50,123 nt of DNA, from contig NW_019091503.1 in assembly GCF_001949145.1 (NCBI RefSeq), forward strand, positions 564,700-614,822, written 5' to 3'. Numbering within the stretch: the stretch's first letter is position 1; every line of letters starts with the position of its first letter. The notes beneath the pieces were generated by a model. It made no database searches and was not told the DNA's origin. It saw only the letters and a program-made list of their open reading frames with translations. Source of the DNA: Acanthaster planci. Lineage: Eukaryota > Echinodermata > Asteroidea > Valvatida > Acanthasteridae. Below, one piece after another: positions 33,877 to 46,400 of the stretch. The translations under genes were made by a program, and so were the position numbers.

Positions 33877-34468
33877 TTAAAGTAACCAGGAAATATAAAT
33901 ATTTTTATAAATTTTACTAAAAACCCTTGAATTGCATCTTTGGGATTCAATTAACCTGATTTTAAATTTTTGTTTTGCAATTTTAACCCATATTTTGATG
34001 TTTTTTGTTCTATGGCAATGCAATTTACATATTCACGAGCAGAACTATGATGTCATCCAAGGCTCTGAATCTCAATGTTGCACTGATTTGTGCACAGAAA
34101 ATTCTTTCAGATTCTTTTAACCACTGCTATGGCAGATTTTATTTTCTTTGGCAATTCATTGCTATGTAAGTATATGGCAATAATCCAGCAAAAATCCTTT
34201 TCACAGAAATGTTCCCAGATAGCAAATTTGGGATTCACAATTTGAACATGAAAACATACAACCTGAACCATGTCTTCCTGGATTTACATCAAAGCAAAAG
34301 CGCCCTCGGTTGTCCAGAAATGCTTGGTCAATTTTTAAAGTTTGAAAAAGTGCACAATTCAGTTCACGTAACTCAAAAAAGATGTCAAACAGACTTCATG
34401 CATGGAATAAGAGTACAGAGATACACAAAAAGTGATTCTAAGAAAAATTCATTTCCTGGTTCCTTTAA
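33877..34468. mobile_element. Non-autonomous DNA transposon (MITE-like), copy 2, intact TTAA flanks
   Basis: The element is 33881-34464 and is flanked by TTAA on both sides (33877-33880 and 34465-34468). Ends are AGTAACCAGGAAAT and ATTTCCTGGTTCCT, inverted at all but one position. It is clearly homologous to 13380-13954 throughout (CCTTGAATTGCATCTTTGGG, ACGAGCAGAACTATGATGTC, GATTTACATCAAAGCAAAAG in both). The open frame from 34209 is longer than in copy 1 but shows no sign of protein-level conservation. The flanks make this the best-preserved copy for defining the family. Confidence 0.85.
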
Positions 34469-34560
34469 TTTCCACACGTTGAATGGGGGTGAAACATACG
34501 TGAACTGGTCATAATCAAAGAATATACCGCGCCTGGTTTGGGTACACGCTCAGCCGACAT

Positions 34561-34724
34561 TTACGCATCATCACCTTCTGTACCCACAGATGCCGCCAAG
34601 AGGCGTTTGTAGTCATAAACTGTGGCCATTTTGTATTTCCCAGCGCTATCAAGTATCTTTAAGCAAGAATCAAGCCACTGGGCACGTTTCACAAATGTGA
34701 CTTCACACGGCCAACTAAGGAGTA
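34561..34724 (-). CDS. Possible terminal exon or gene fragment, function unknown
   Basis: On the minus strand a splice-acceptor-like ATTTTGGCTCAG ends at 34725. The frame that follows, open to a stop at 34561, reads LLLSWPCEVTFVKRAQWLDS, then CLKILDSAGKYKMATVYDY and a tail ending TEGDDA. The composition (K, R, W, D spread evenly) looks more protein-like than surrounding frames, but I recognise no family, and no upstream exon was found. It may be a last exon, a pseudogene piece or chance. It starts about 100 bases right of the MITE copy. Confidence 0.2.
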
Positions 34725-35338
34725 GCTGAGCCAAAATATTCCATTGCAATGTCAGCATAAAGCACAAAAATGTTCCGTAAAAAGCACAAAGAAAATAATA
34801 AATATACATCAATGTAGGATGAATCCGACGCTGTTATGTATGGGAATAAATGATATTTTATCAACAATTATTGAACCTAGACTGGTCTGGAAGCATTGCC
34901 AAATTTCAACTCGCTCACCTAAATATTTGATATTAACCAAATTTCTGATCGTACCAATGTAGGTTGACAACATTATTGCAAGAGTCAAATACTGAATTGA
35001 ATACCATTGGAATGAAATCGAAGAGAAACATTGCTTGCGACTAGGTCATTTAACAAATCTGATTAGCGATCAGACAAATTAAGAGTGGCAATTCTCATGA
35101 CCGTGGCAATCTCTGACCCGTAATGGACAACCAAAAAATCCAGACAAAAGTCTAATAAGATTTCTGAGCGTCTACCGTCGAGAATTACACCACGAAAAAT
35201 GACCCAGATTAGGAAAGCAAAATGGCGCTGGATGTCCCTTTAATTCCCACAAGAAAGGAAAAAATATTGTTGCCTGACAGTAATCTCATTCGCAATTATT
35301 TTTTAGTAATTATCATTTATGCAAGAACTGTTCTATTA

Positions 35339-35359
35339 TTTATTTATTTATTTATTTAC
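35339..35359. repeat. ATTT microsatellite
   Basis: About five uninterrupted ATTT units are followed by ACACGATG. This is a simple sequence repeat. Confidence 0.9.
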
Positions 35360-35368
35360 ACGATGAGC

Positions 35369-35403
35369 AGGGGCAGATCCAAGAAATTTTTCAGGGAGGG
35401 GGT
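35369..35403 (+). repeat. Fragment of a GGGGC(A/G)GATCC interspersed repeat
   Basis: AGGGGCAGATCCAAGAAATTT followed by a G-run matches in type the inverse segment at 40565-40603. Sequences of the form GGGGCGGATCCAG...GGGGG are common repeat ends in marine invertebrate genomes as I recall, though this is unverified. Confidence 0.4.
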
Positions 35404-38400
35404 CAGGCTTGTCAGCTTTTTTATGTCAGGTTTTGGTAGGTAACAAGAGGAGACACACCGGTAGATAATAACATGAACTAATTAGTTTGATTTAAAAATG
35501 CAGTACATTTTTACTGATACTTTTAAAAACACATCAAACCAGCTATTCAAAACGCTCACCGTGCATAATAACACTTTACGGAATATCATTTGTTACAATA
35601 ATAGTTATTTCAGTGTTTCTTTTTGCTATGAGAGCGGTGTGTGTGTGGGTGGGTGGGGGGCGTCCACCCTGGGAATCCGTACCTGGCGAAAGCATTTAGT
35701 TTTCCTATTTGAACTTGTCAGTGACAGAGACGAGGATATTTTCAGTGATGCTCAGTCAATGCAAGGTGACTTTGAATGGTGTCAAGGCATCCTCCATATA
35801 AATCAATCGTCTGACATTTGCGCACTGGTAATTCCATATCGAGGAGACCAAAGCCCTACACATTAGCTGAGATATTCACCGGGCAAGAGACATTCTTCCA
35901 TAATTCTCCAGGACTTGTGTTCTGTTCGTGGATAAATAAACAAGTTGGTTTTCTATCCTCGGGACGTGCTCTAATTCCGATATCTTAGAGACAGCTGCCT
36001 GTGTGATGACACGTGTCGAAGTAGGCCAGCAGTGTTTTGACTATGGAAAATCACATTCACAGATTGCGAGCTTACCCGCCATATCATGACTTAAGAGAAT
36101 CGTATTATTCATCAGTGACGTTAGTTATAAAAGGATTTACAAGAAGACAGGGAAGACCGAGTAAAGCCACGTCTTTGATAAATTGCGTGATTTCCTGACC
36201 AAATGCCTGTGACAGCGATCATGGGTATGGGTATTGGACATGTACATAAGCTTTATCATGTTGCTCCTATAAAAAGTGCATATCGTGTTCAATACGCGAA
36301 AGCTTCTGGATTTTGGTCAAAATAAAATATGCCTGCCTCAGGCACATGTTGCATATGACAAATACCTCTGATATCCGATCTTTAGCAAAATTCCTTTTCA
36401 CAGAGAAATGTTGCTCATTTTCTCAATGTTATTAACAAAAAGGAATTCTGAAAAGCAATGCATTGAAAGTTTTGATCATGTTTTTTGCACACATCAATGC
36501 AACATTGAAAATGGCCTCACAGTTTTTGCTCGTGAATGTATAAACTGGCGTAAGTATAAACAAAAATAACAAACAAACCAATGACAAAACCAACAACAAT
36601 TACCTTTCAAAATACCTTTTTAAACATCGAAATTGAAGTTCAGAGTAAATGAAACATGATTAAAGGTGCCTTTTCAAGCATTGTAGTTTTTTCATTAATG
36701 ACATTGCATGGACTATTATGTGCTAATCATTTGTCGAAGAGTAGCTCTCATCTACAGGCAACAGACTAGCTTGGCAGACCGCTGATTCCATCCCCCACGG
36801 TATAAATAATTAGGCAGTAGAATGAACATGCACCGCCTCTCGTTATGTAAATTTATCAAAATGAGGGATGACAAGCGTAAACCTGCATAGTCAGCCGAAC
36901 AGCGCTCTCACTGAGCCACAGTCAAATTACTTTGAACAAAAGACGAGACAAATTGAGCTCTCACCAGAAGGTGAAATGACCCGACATGAACCCTGTTAAC
37001 AACATCACTGACACACAGTTGGGGTATGCGTTGCCGTCAACAAGTCGTTGAAGCCCACCAAATGGGCCGGCATCAAACGTTACAATCACCCATAAATAAA
37101 AAAGATCGGCCAAAGTAAACCATCATAAAAACGCTTCTTGTGAGGAAGTTCACTAGGCCCGATTCAGCACTCTTTGTGTTTATGAGAGGATCATTGGTCC
37201 TGCATAATATTAAAGTGTTAAACTAACATTGTTTCGGCAGTTTAGTGTTAAATCTACTCTCAACAAAACAAGTGTAAATTCATTCTTATGTGGCATTAAT
37301 ATTTCGTCAATGGAAAATCTCCAAATAGCTTGCATGTTGTTTTATTCATCAGATACCATTTTATTTTTATTTCATGAACAGCAAGTTATTATGTAAAACT
37401 TTCGATTTTAGCTAACCATGACCTCCAAGGCAAACGTTAGAAAACGGATTTAAATTTACACTGTTGTTTTAGATGACTGTTTTGGACACGATGGAACCAT
37501 GTTGAAATTGCCTTCATGTATGCACCCATTCTAACATTCCATTTTTTTCAACAGTGACAGGTTATCCTGCCAATGTTTCATGTTCTGTTTTACATAATTG
37601 GAACATTCAAACGCAGCAGGGAAAACATGGGAAATTCAAGACGTCTGGCAACAGATAGAAGTGAATCTGTTATGCGAAGCAAATAAATTTATTAATGTTA
37701 TATTCTGTCAGGATGAAATGGATTTTTTATTCCACTGGTGGCAACAGACGGCACCAGAAACAAGGTATTTACCCTGGAGTCCAGCAGATTATGAATTCAC
37801 CTTTCTTCTTTCTCCCATTGTAAAATTATCAAAGATAGATATCACTTCATCCGTACCTGATTGTGTCTAATGTCAGAGGGGAACTCTTCTGTTATATTCT
37901 CTCAACTCAATGACTTTTCAACTTTCACATTTTAGGCCCATTTCATCTAATCCATCAATTCACCAATGCACCTCATCTTTAATTCATACCGTAAACTGGA
38001 AACTGTCACATCGTTACGAAAGTATAATCATAATTCATTAACTATGGATCATTTATTTCGCCTTTTCACTCTGCCTTGCCGGAAGATCGCGTGCGTCTAC
38101 AGTGTCATGACAGTTTGGGCAAACTCACGTTTTAGTTCATTTCGGTGGCTACATAATTACTCTCTCGCCATACCTGACAGGGCAAATATGTTGTGTCTAC
38201 TTGTAGCCTGAAATGTAAAGGGGTGTTTATGCTGCGGACTTGGGTACTATGAACGATTAAGACATTTTGTCAGATTTAACAATGGTTATTTTGATACAAT
38301 ATTGTTAGTGGTAACTGTGTAAAACTGTGGCTCAAGCCTTGGGCGTATTGCACTACTGCCGTCGATGCTCTGTATACCTGACAGACAGAGAGTTCATTTG

Positions 38401-38796
38401 GGTAAATCCTCCGGTGTGCTTCGGACAAAAACTAGCTCTATATAAAGGAATTTCAGATCCAGACCTGAAATGTACAGTGACGGTCGTACTGACGTCAGAT
38501 TACTTTCAGTTCTGTGTGAAAGTCATTACTTTAATGGACTGGTACTGTGAAATCAGGTTCCGTTGCCCTTTGTGCTTAAAATAATATCACCAGACAGAGT
38601 TCCACGTAGAATAACATTCGATTGAAGGTGGTCATCACATGTGCTGTCAGCTTGAACTGTTGGATGTTTGGAGATGATTTACAATAATCCAGGAAATCAG
38701 TTCGTGGCACATGACAAGGTGAATCCAGCTTCGGTATAGAATTAGGTCGATCTGGATTACATCTTGCTCATCGGTGGTGCTACCAGAAGCGGTGCA

Positions 38797-38853
38797 TGGG
38801 GGGGGGCTTGGCTAGCCCCCTTCCAAAATTTTGTCTAGCCCCCGCCCCCCAAA
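38797..38853. repeat. G/C-run inverted segment
   Basis: A run of nine or more G is followed by CTTGGCTAGCCCCC, then TTTTGTCTAGCCCCCGCCCCCC. The G-run can pair with either C-run, and GGCTAGCC is itself palindromic. The segment probably belongs to an interspersed repeat with a strong tendency to form secondary structure. Confidence 0.5.
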
Positions 38854-38983
38854 AGATTGAAAAATTAATATTACATTGGCTACTATTACGTGCCAAATAC
38901 TTAAAAACGCGCTCTGTCGGTTTAAATTTTTTCCGGATTCCCAAAGTGAAAGAGCAGTAGGCGCTTTATTGAAAGTTAAAAGT

Positions 38984-38995
38984 TGACGTCACGTG
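38984..38995. promoter_or_regulatory. Fused CRE and E-box motif (TGACGTCACGTG)
   Basis: The CREB/ATF palindrome TGACGTCA overlaps the E-box CACGTG by two bases. Individually such motifs occur by chance, and no gene start is visible nearby. Recorded as a motif only. Confidence 0.3.
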
Positions 38996-40269
38996 TGAGA
39001 GGCCATCCCCAACCTCCAATGGCTCTAAAACCTCACCTGGGTGCTACAATACTGACGTACATTACACAAGTGTACTAAAAAAACTAATGTAAAGCTAGAT
39101 AAACTTTAATGCATGCTACAAAACCGTCTCATTACACTTACAATCAATATTCAGCTCAGAGGATAAACTTCTTTGTCCACACTGCACATTTCATTTTTCT
39201 CACGGTCCTTCTGCATTCATTGCCTCAAGTCGGATAAAAATCCAACCATTCCAATATTCAAGGAAAGCTAAAGATAGCTGTGTTTCTAAAAAGCGTCTGG
39301 ACCGTGTTGGTATGAACATGGCATATACAGAAAGGTTTGGTTTTGCTAATGTTGGTTAAACACCAAAATAGCCTCGGTAATTGAAATACTATCCGTCATT
39401 ACCAGTAAGGTCCAGATCAATACTGAAGCATCGCAACTGCTCATGGACCATAGCCACGTTTTGTACTTAAGGGCATTATCGCTTCTACAGTGTCAGTCAG
39501 CGGTAAGTCAGACATCTAGGTGACGGTCATGGGCCGGAAAGATAATTGCAATTCCACAGTTTGATTGTCTTGTTATTCATGTATAAATTTGTTTGCCCCT
39601 AACAAATGACTTTCAAACAGGCGATGGAAGACCCATGTTTGTTTATTTTGTCTCACTCGTGCCATGTGGAATAGCAACTTTCCTCTTGCTGTCAAAAAGG
39701 TCAAGAAATTAATTTCATTTTTGATCGTCATGCTTGTTTTTTTTTCAGTAATGCCCAACAAATCTATTTCACTAATATCCGTAATTGATAGCATATTATA
39801 CTGGTACATTCCTAACTCAGTTCACGCTTTTCTTCAAATGATAGTTTATAACCGAATAATTGTTTGCAAGCAAGACGCATGTTCTCAGCTGTCAGTAACG
39901 GGCTCAAACAAACGTGACAGGTGCAATCCATATACGCCTCCGTCAACGGAGCTGAAAACAACACTTCCTACACGACCAATCTCCTTCTTTCCCCCGGGAG
40001 TATTATTTGTGCTGCATCCGGGCATCATTGCTGAAGGGATGACGTCAGCTTCAGTCATACTGTAAGCTGCGAAAATTAGAATTCGTAAAAGATGCGTTGT
40101 ATTTTAAAATATGCCACCTTATATCTGACAATAATAATGTCGACTGTATATATATACAGTTGAAATTGTGAATACTACAATTTTCAAAAAGCTTACTTTC
40201 CTTTTTTCATTCCAGAACTCCGTATATATCGCTTCTCGTTAGCGTAGATCCTGAACTATATGTTTTTTT

Positions 40270-40312
40270 TGGGGGGGGGGTTACTTGCTTTTTGGGGAGG
40301 GGGAGTTTTTAA
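40270..40312 (+). repeat. G-runs with quadruplex potential
   Basis: A run of about eleven G, then TTACTTGCTTTTTGGGGAGGGGGAG, gives several G-tracts within 45 bases, enough for a G-quadruplex on the plus strand. Confidence 0.5.
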
Positions 40313-40564
40313 TTGTTTCATGTAAATGTGGGAAATTTATCTATATGGACTGGAAGTAAGTGTAATCGCTTTGGTCTACGTCTTATCACGTAGCTCAGTC
40401 CATAATTGGAATCACGGTACATTTAGATAAGTTATTTATTAAAAAAATCGATTACATTAACAACAACGGAGGATGACATCCCGGAAGTGCTACTACTTGT
40501 ACATCAGCAATAATGTAATGCTTAACCTATTTGTCTGCCTCTCTGCAACAAACGGACATAAATT

Positions 40565-40603
40565 CTTAGGGGCCTGATCCACCCCACCCCCGGATCCGCC
40601 CCT
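40565..40603 (-). repeat. Fragment of a GGGGCGGATCC interspersed repeat, minus orientation
   Basis: On the minus strand it reads AGGGGCGGATCC followed by a G-rich stretch, resembling the segment at 35369-35403 in the opposite orientation. Confidence 0.4.
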
Positions 40604-41524
40604 GATATAAGAATTACTTTTCGAGGTCAAAACTGGAAAAGTTCGAAAACGCATTCGGAAAGATATGCGAGTTACCCGACAGGTTGGGAATGGGAGAGGA
40701 ATTACACTGTGGCATACAAGTATGATGAAGTTAAAGATTAAAAGGGAAGACGTTACTGAGGAACAATCAGGAACACTAGGTAGGATTTGTTTCCATTTTT
40801 TTTCAATGTTTGAGCTTGTAGCTTCCTGGAGCATTAACAATTTTGATATTTCCTCCGTAGACCCGCAGTCGCCTGAACAAGGTTTACTGAGGTTTCATTT
40901 GGACCTTTTTACTGAAAAACTAAATGTACGCCTAATCAGCTTTCTTCATAGTGTGAATTTGAATACTGTCAGGAAAAGCTGTAAATTTCCCGATAAAGCC
41001 ACAAGGTTTTGCATCTTTTATGGTTTCAGAGGGTAGTGATTGATCAATTGGAAAATTGGAAATGTTCCATGTTTCAACAAAAAGTTAATCGAAAAAAATG
41101 GGAAGGTCAAAGCGATTTGTACTTTGGTTTGTCATTTATCAAATCCTAGAAGCAGTTCCTCTTATCCAAGTCTCTTCACCGTGCGTATATTTACTCACTT
41201 ATACTCAAGGCGACGCCTGTGTAATTAGAACAAACGTTGGCTAATTGATGGATGGCTGGCGCCGGGATTAAAGGGACTTGAAGAGAGCTTAGTGAAAGCA
41301 TGAGTTGCAGGACGATAAAAGTGCCCAGGCTTCCCGAGGTCTGCAGTGGATGCATGGCGAAAGACAAATCTTTGATTATGGACAAGTAAGCAACATCTGT
41401 CTATCCACGTCCGAAAAAACGGGATCTGAATAATAGCTTAGCAACACAGGTGTAAATATACGTAGCAAGCTCATTTTATTGCTAAGAAAACTTGCGCTGA
41501 GACTAACGTGGCATTGTATAGTTG

Positions 41525-41598
41525 GGCCATCCGCCAAGCGATGCAATAATTGTAACATCTAGGCCATCCGCCAAGCGATGCAATAATTGTAACATCTC
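41525..41598. repeat. 37-bp perfect tandem duplication
   Basis: The unit starting GGCCATCCGCCAAGCGATGC at 41525 is repeated at 41562, identical except for the final base (A versus C). Near identity suggests a recent event. Confidence 0.95.
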
Positions 41599-41970
41599 GG
41601 TTTTGCAAAGCACAGAATGGAAATGGAAGATCTGGGAAATCTCGGTGATTAGTTTAACCGTTTTCATCGATAGAATCTCAGTGTCTTCTGAGAATTGTGG
41701 CATCTGTCCTCTTCCTTTGATTTGAAGTTTTCTTTTTTATTCTGTATTACAGACAATATCTTGGAATTAAAATGGATTGAAATCTAATAAACATCGTCTG
41801 ATTTCTCCACAGTTTTAAAAAAGATTGCAAGGTTAGGGTTATGGCTGGGTCAGTGGAAAGTTTAAAAGCAGTTGTTTCTAATGTGATGATATCTTTTCTA
41901 CATCCATCAATGTACAATGACAGGAAACACAATAATGATTGAATTACAGGAACATAGCATCAGGTCTGGT

Positions 41971-42348
41971 TATTGTTCAAATTGAAGAGGTACAGAGCAT
42001 GCCTGACTAGAGTTTTTATCACTTTACAGAGAAAGTTTGCGTGAAGAAAATGAAAATACACGAGCAAAGAGAAACCGTAGTGCACTGTATAAATCTATTT
42101 TCACCGTTCATTTCCGAATTCAATCAACTAACCATGCAAGTTGGATGCAATTTATTGTTCAAATTGAAGAGGTACAGAGTATGTCTGACTAGAGTTTTTA
42201 TCACTTTACAGAGAAATTTTTGAAATCTCTTCGCATGAAGAAAATGAAAATACACGAGCAAAAAGAAACCGTAGTGCACTGCATAAATCTAATTTCACCG
42301 TTCATTTCCGAATTTAATCAACTAACTATGCAAGTTGGATGCAATTTT
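41971..42348. repeat. Tandem duplication of about 182 bp
   Basis: The segment beginning TATTGTTCAAATTGAAGAGG at 41971 recurs from 42153. Both units run through TTTATCACTTTACAGAGAAA, GAAACCGTAGTGCACTG and CATGCAAGTTGGATGCAATT (one base differs in the last, second copy). The second unit carries about 13 extra bases (TTGAAATCTCTTCGCA region, about 42223-42237). The copies otherwise differ at only a few positions. I see no coding function; the 60-codon frame across it is not conserved between units. Confidence 0.93.
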
Positions 42349-42559
42349 GTTAATTAATGGGTCCATGCAAATGGATGGGATGATATTCATCACGGGCTTC
42401 ATCTAAGAAACCGCCGACACGTGGTATGGAAAGTATACACATTCATGTATTCGCAGCTACCAAAGTAATTGAAGTGGATCATTTTCACTAGGCTTAAACT
42501 GTTGAACATTTTTTTTACATCTTCTTATCATTTTTATCAGAAACTGATATTAAGACATT

Positions 42560-43465
42560 TTTTCCAAAACATCCTTTTTTCCAGGGTTTAAACTTCTCCT
42601 TTTGTCAAATATTGACTTTATGACAGTTTGTCCAAAATACTTTTGAAAAAGGTTGATCTTATGTATCACTAAAATTTTTAACTTTTAGGTTTTCTCGAAA
42701 ATATTTTTATCAAGGGGTTGACATTATAGTTTTTTGAAAAATCAGTACTTCGCCGGTTTCTTCCAAAAACATCTTTTGCAATGGGTTAGCCTCATGATTT
42801 TGATGCAAAAATCAATCTTTCGATAGCTTTTTAAAAAAAAAATTGTAAGGGGTTAGCCTTACCATTTCAATCAAACATCAATATGTCTACAGTTTCCCGT
42901 TAATACATAATTTTAAAAGAATTAGCCTGATCATTTTGATCAAAAATCAATATTTGATAGTTTTAGAAAAATTCATTTGCAAGGGGTTAGTTTTATCATT
43001 AACATAAAAAAATCGATATTTCGACCGTTTTTGAAATAATTCATTCGCAAGGGGTAGTCATCATTTTGATCAAAATCAGTAATTGGACAATTTTTATAAA
43101 TAAACATATTTTGACAGTTTTTATGCAAAATTTTATTGCATATTTTATTGCATCATTTTTCTCCAAAATCGACGTTTGTACAGTTTTTGAGAACTATTTT
43201 CCAAGGGATTAACTTTTTCATTTCAATAAAATATCAATATTTCGACAATTTTTTGAAAGATGTCTTTTGCAAGGGGTTAGCCTGACCAGTTAAGTCAAAA
43301 ATCAACATTTCGACAGTTTTGGGAAAATTTCTTATGCAAGGGGTTAGCCTTATGATTTTCATTAAAAAATGGATGTTTCGACAGTTTTTGAAAAGTTTCT
43401 TTGGCAAGGGGTTAGCCTGATCGTTCTGATAAAATAATCAATTTTCAACAGTTTTGGGGAAAAAA
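42560..43465. repeat. Degenerate minisatellite, period about 63-70 bp, roughly 12-13 units
   Basis: The phrase GCAAGGGGTTAGCCT or a close variant recurs near 42712, 42782, 42847, 42917, 42981, 43049, 43201, 43271, 43338 and 43405. Spacing is 63-70 bases, with one double interval where a marker has decayed. Between markers each unit has TTTTGATCAAAAATCAATAT followed by TTCGACAGTTTTTGAAAA. Units at the left edge are more decayed (TCAAGGGGTTGAC, then only AT-rich echoes). The array is AT-rich and contains the self-complementary TTGATCAA in several units. Confidence 0.9.
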
Positions 43466-43489
43466 ATTAAACCGGACTGATTAAAAAAA

Positions 43490-46400
43490 GAATGACACTT
43501 CCACTTTTCGGAGGATAAATGACCGTTTTAATGAGTCTCAAGACAACACAAAACATAAAAAGCAACGCAACTGCAGTTACAAAGCCAGTGACTCTATGTA
43601 CAGAGGTGATCGCGCACAATCACTTAAGGACTAACATACCCTTTCTATATTTCCAAATGAACCTACTAACAATCACATCACACATATAAGTCGCATAATG
43701 GTTTACATATTACATTTGATGCATTCATCCATATGTCATTCGTTCATTTACTACTGATGCCTTTGGCAAATTGAATACTTTAAATTATTATATTATTACA
43801 AAACGCTTTTATGTAAACTTTATACACTGGTTTAAAAAATAAAAACTGACAATTATTAAAAGCAAACTTTCTGTCTTGTATATTGGGGGGAGCTAATCTA
43901 GCGTAGAAAAATACTTCGAAACATGCAGTAGAATCTAAACTTGGAACTTAATTAACTCGCATCTACCATAACTACAACTGTCATGTTAACTGGTTATGAC
44001 TAATGTTTACTACTAGTTAAACTTACGGCACATGAGCATGTACTTAACAAACTGGCTTAAAACCAGAGAAGAAAAGAACAACACATCATAAATGTATTAT
44101 TTCAACTGATACCTCTTGGGGTTTTTGGCTCTGCCTACTGAACTGAAAGTTCATACTGTTTCCATCTTGCTCTTCTGTGTGTACACGCATGTAGGTGCAT
44201 GTCTCAATGACTTGAGAAAAAAGGAACACATTTGGTTCCGATTTAGTTTGCTCTGGAGTCAACATATACATGAAGAAGCTGGACAGCCAAGGTAAAGTCA
44301 TTAAGTCGCAAAACTAGCACTTGTGATCCCAAGAAACCTATCAAGTACATGTACAGGTATATGTAAGACCTGGAAAGAGTCAGTGATAGGTGTACACAAT
44401 AGGCGCAGCCTCAAGGGCCTGCTGCAAAACGCCCACTGAAATAGGACTGCCTCTTGCAGCACATCTGTCGAGAATCAACCCTTTTGGCTCAAGAATCTTC
44501 TTTATGAATTGACACTAACAATCAATGGTGGAAATGGAAAAGAGCAGCTTTTGCAACTTAGGGTACGTCTGCTTTTAAAATGATTAAGTAATTTTCAAGA
44601 CACCCCTGACACTAAAACATAAATTTATCAAATACGTAACTTATTTAAAAAGAAGATACATGTACATGTAGCATTAAACATGAAACATAACAAGACTGCA
44701 AGGGTCCTTCCAAACCAAATCACCAAGAAGAGGGGATGGTGATACCGATTTTTTTTTTCAGACAACTTAGAGTTAGGCGCTGAAAATGTCTTCCGCATTC
44801 TACAGATCATGGAGGTATTTCTGACGATTCTCTCCAAAAGGAGAGAAGGTGCACGTATTCTGGCCATTTCTAAAATCCGGTGATATGATATGGTAAGACC
44901 TATGCTTTCAGCAGAGGAAACTCAATGCAATAGCTATCAACTACACTGCCAAATACTCCAAGTGCTAGCTTTCATTCAAATTACACATGTACAACAAAAA
45001 TTGGCTCCAGGAAAACTGACGTACCTAGCAATCACAGAGTCACACCATTTCCTACAATGGAACGCATACTTCAGTAGATGAAACAGACATTTCTTATATC
45101 ATTCTTAGCTGCTTTAAATACTTTTAAAATCATTGATATTAATACAAATCTCGCTGAGAAATTTGTCTGTCAATTTCACTTTTTTCCTATGTAAAAGTCT
45201 GAAAAAAAAAACCAAAAAAAAAACCCAGACGTCCTTCTTTGCAAAACCAGTCAAACTTGGTATCAGGTCTTATTTACAATTCCTTCTGGATATCTATATT
45301 TACATATTTACAAAGGAAGACAGTTGTCTGACAGTTTGTGTCATAGCTACAAATGCGAGCCCACAGTTAAAAAAAGAAGCTATCTGTCACTTGTCAGTAT
45401 CCATTCTGAATTGAAAATGGTCACCATAGTTCTCTTTTTTGGGGGGGGCGGGGCTGGGAAGGAGGTTCCCATTCTATGTGAAAGTACTCGTTGCATTTAA
45501 AAGTTAACCTGTAGGTGACAACTTTAAAGTGGGAGGTAAGCCTTTGCCGGCCTTCTCGTAGTAAACTCAAATTAACAATTTAAAAAAGAAATTTTTGATA
45601 ATTTTGTTGTAAAAGATGATACGAAAATCTCTTTATCTTTCCCCAAACGTTGGTAACCTCCCCAACAAGTCCACAAGTCACAATATTATTTCAGTTATAT
45701 ACTATTAAGAATCGAGCTTTACCTAAATTGTTTGATGATGTTCCAGGCATTTCACAATTTGACTTTAAGTCACAACCCAATAATTGGCAATGTTACTATT
45801 CCATAAGGGAAACACAACACACTCATGGTCTAAAGAGACATTAGCCAAACTACTTTTGTTTTGTGTTAAAATCAAAACATGTGTGCCCATGCAAGAATGA
45901 TAAATCCTAAAATTTATATTAAAAACAGGCTTCCTCAAACCCTGAATTTAAAAAAAGCTGATATGTGAATAAATAGAGGAGAAAGTAAATGTTTACATCA
46001 GAGTCTAAAAATCAATTAAAAACATTGAATTCTTCTGAACGAGCTATGAATATGTTAGCTACAATATACACGTCCTAATTCTCCAACATAGCTGCTTTCA
46101 ATCGCATTGAATTGTCTACTTTTGCTGTTGGATTTTCAAACCCAGACAATTTAGTTGCACAATGTCATTTCTCCATAGTCACTTCAAAAAATAGGAACAA
46201 GGAAATACCCCGAAAACCATCCAAAATCCATTGCGAGCATTAAAGTCACTTCTTTTGAAATTTTTTCTAAAAATCTTCAGAAGTAATGCTGAAACTAAAT
46301 GCAAGAAATGGAATGTTTCTCTTCTAATATTTGGAAACCAAACTTTCATGATACTTAGCGGGAACTCATGATTGCATCATGCTGCGGAACAAATTAATCA

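Larger units (their letters stand above)
34813..41524. other. Intergenic region, no genes recognised; simple repeats and G-runs
   Basis: No exon is supported. Contents worth noting are an ATTT microsatellite (35339-35359), paired fragments of a GGGGCGGATCC-type repeat (35369 and 40592), a C/G-rich inverted segment (38797-38853), long G-runs (40270-40312) and a fused CRE/E-box (38984-38995). Frames up to 133 codons (39664-40065) have no recognisable motifs. Confidence 0.4.

Noticed and set aside
39664-40065. 133-codon plus-strand frame with a hydrophobic stretch (LISFLIVMLVFFSV)
   Set aside because: The hydrophobic stretch comes from T-rich DNA; there is no family match or upstream gene signal.
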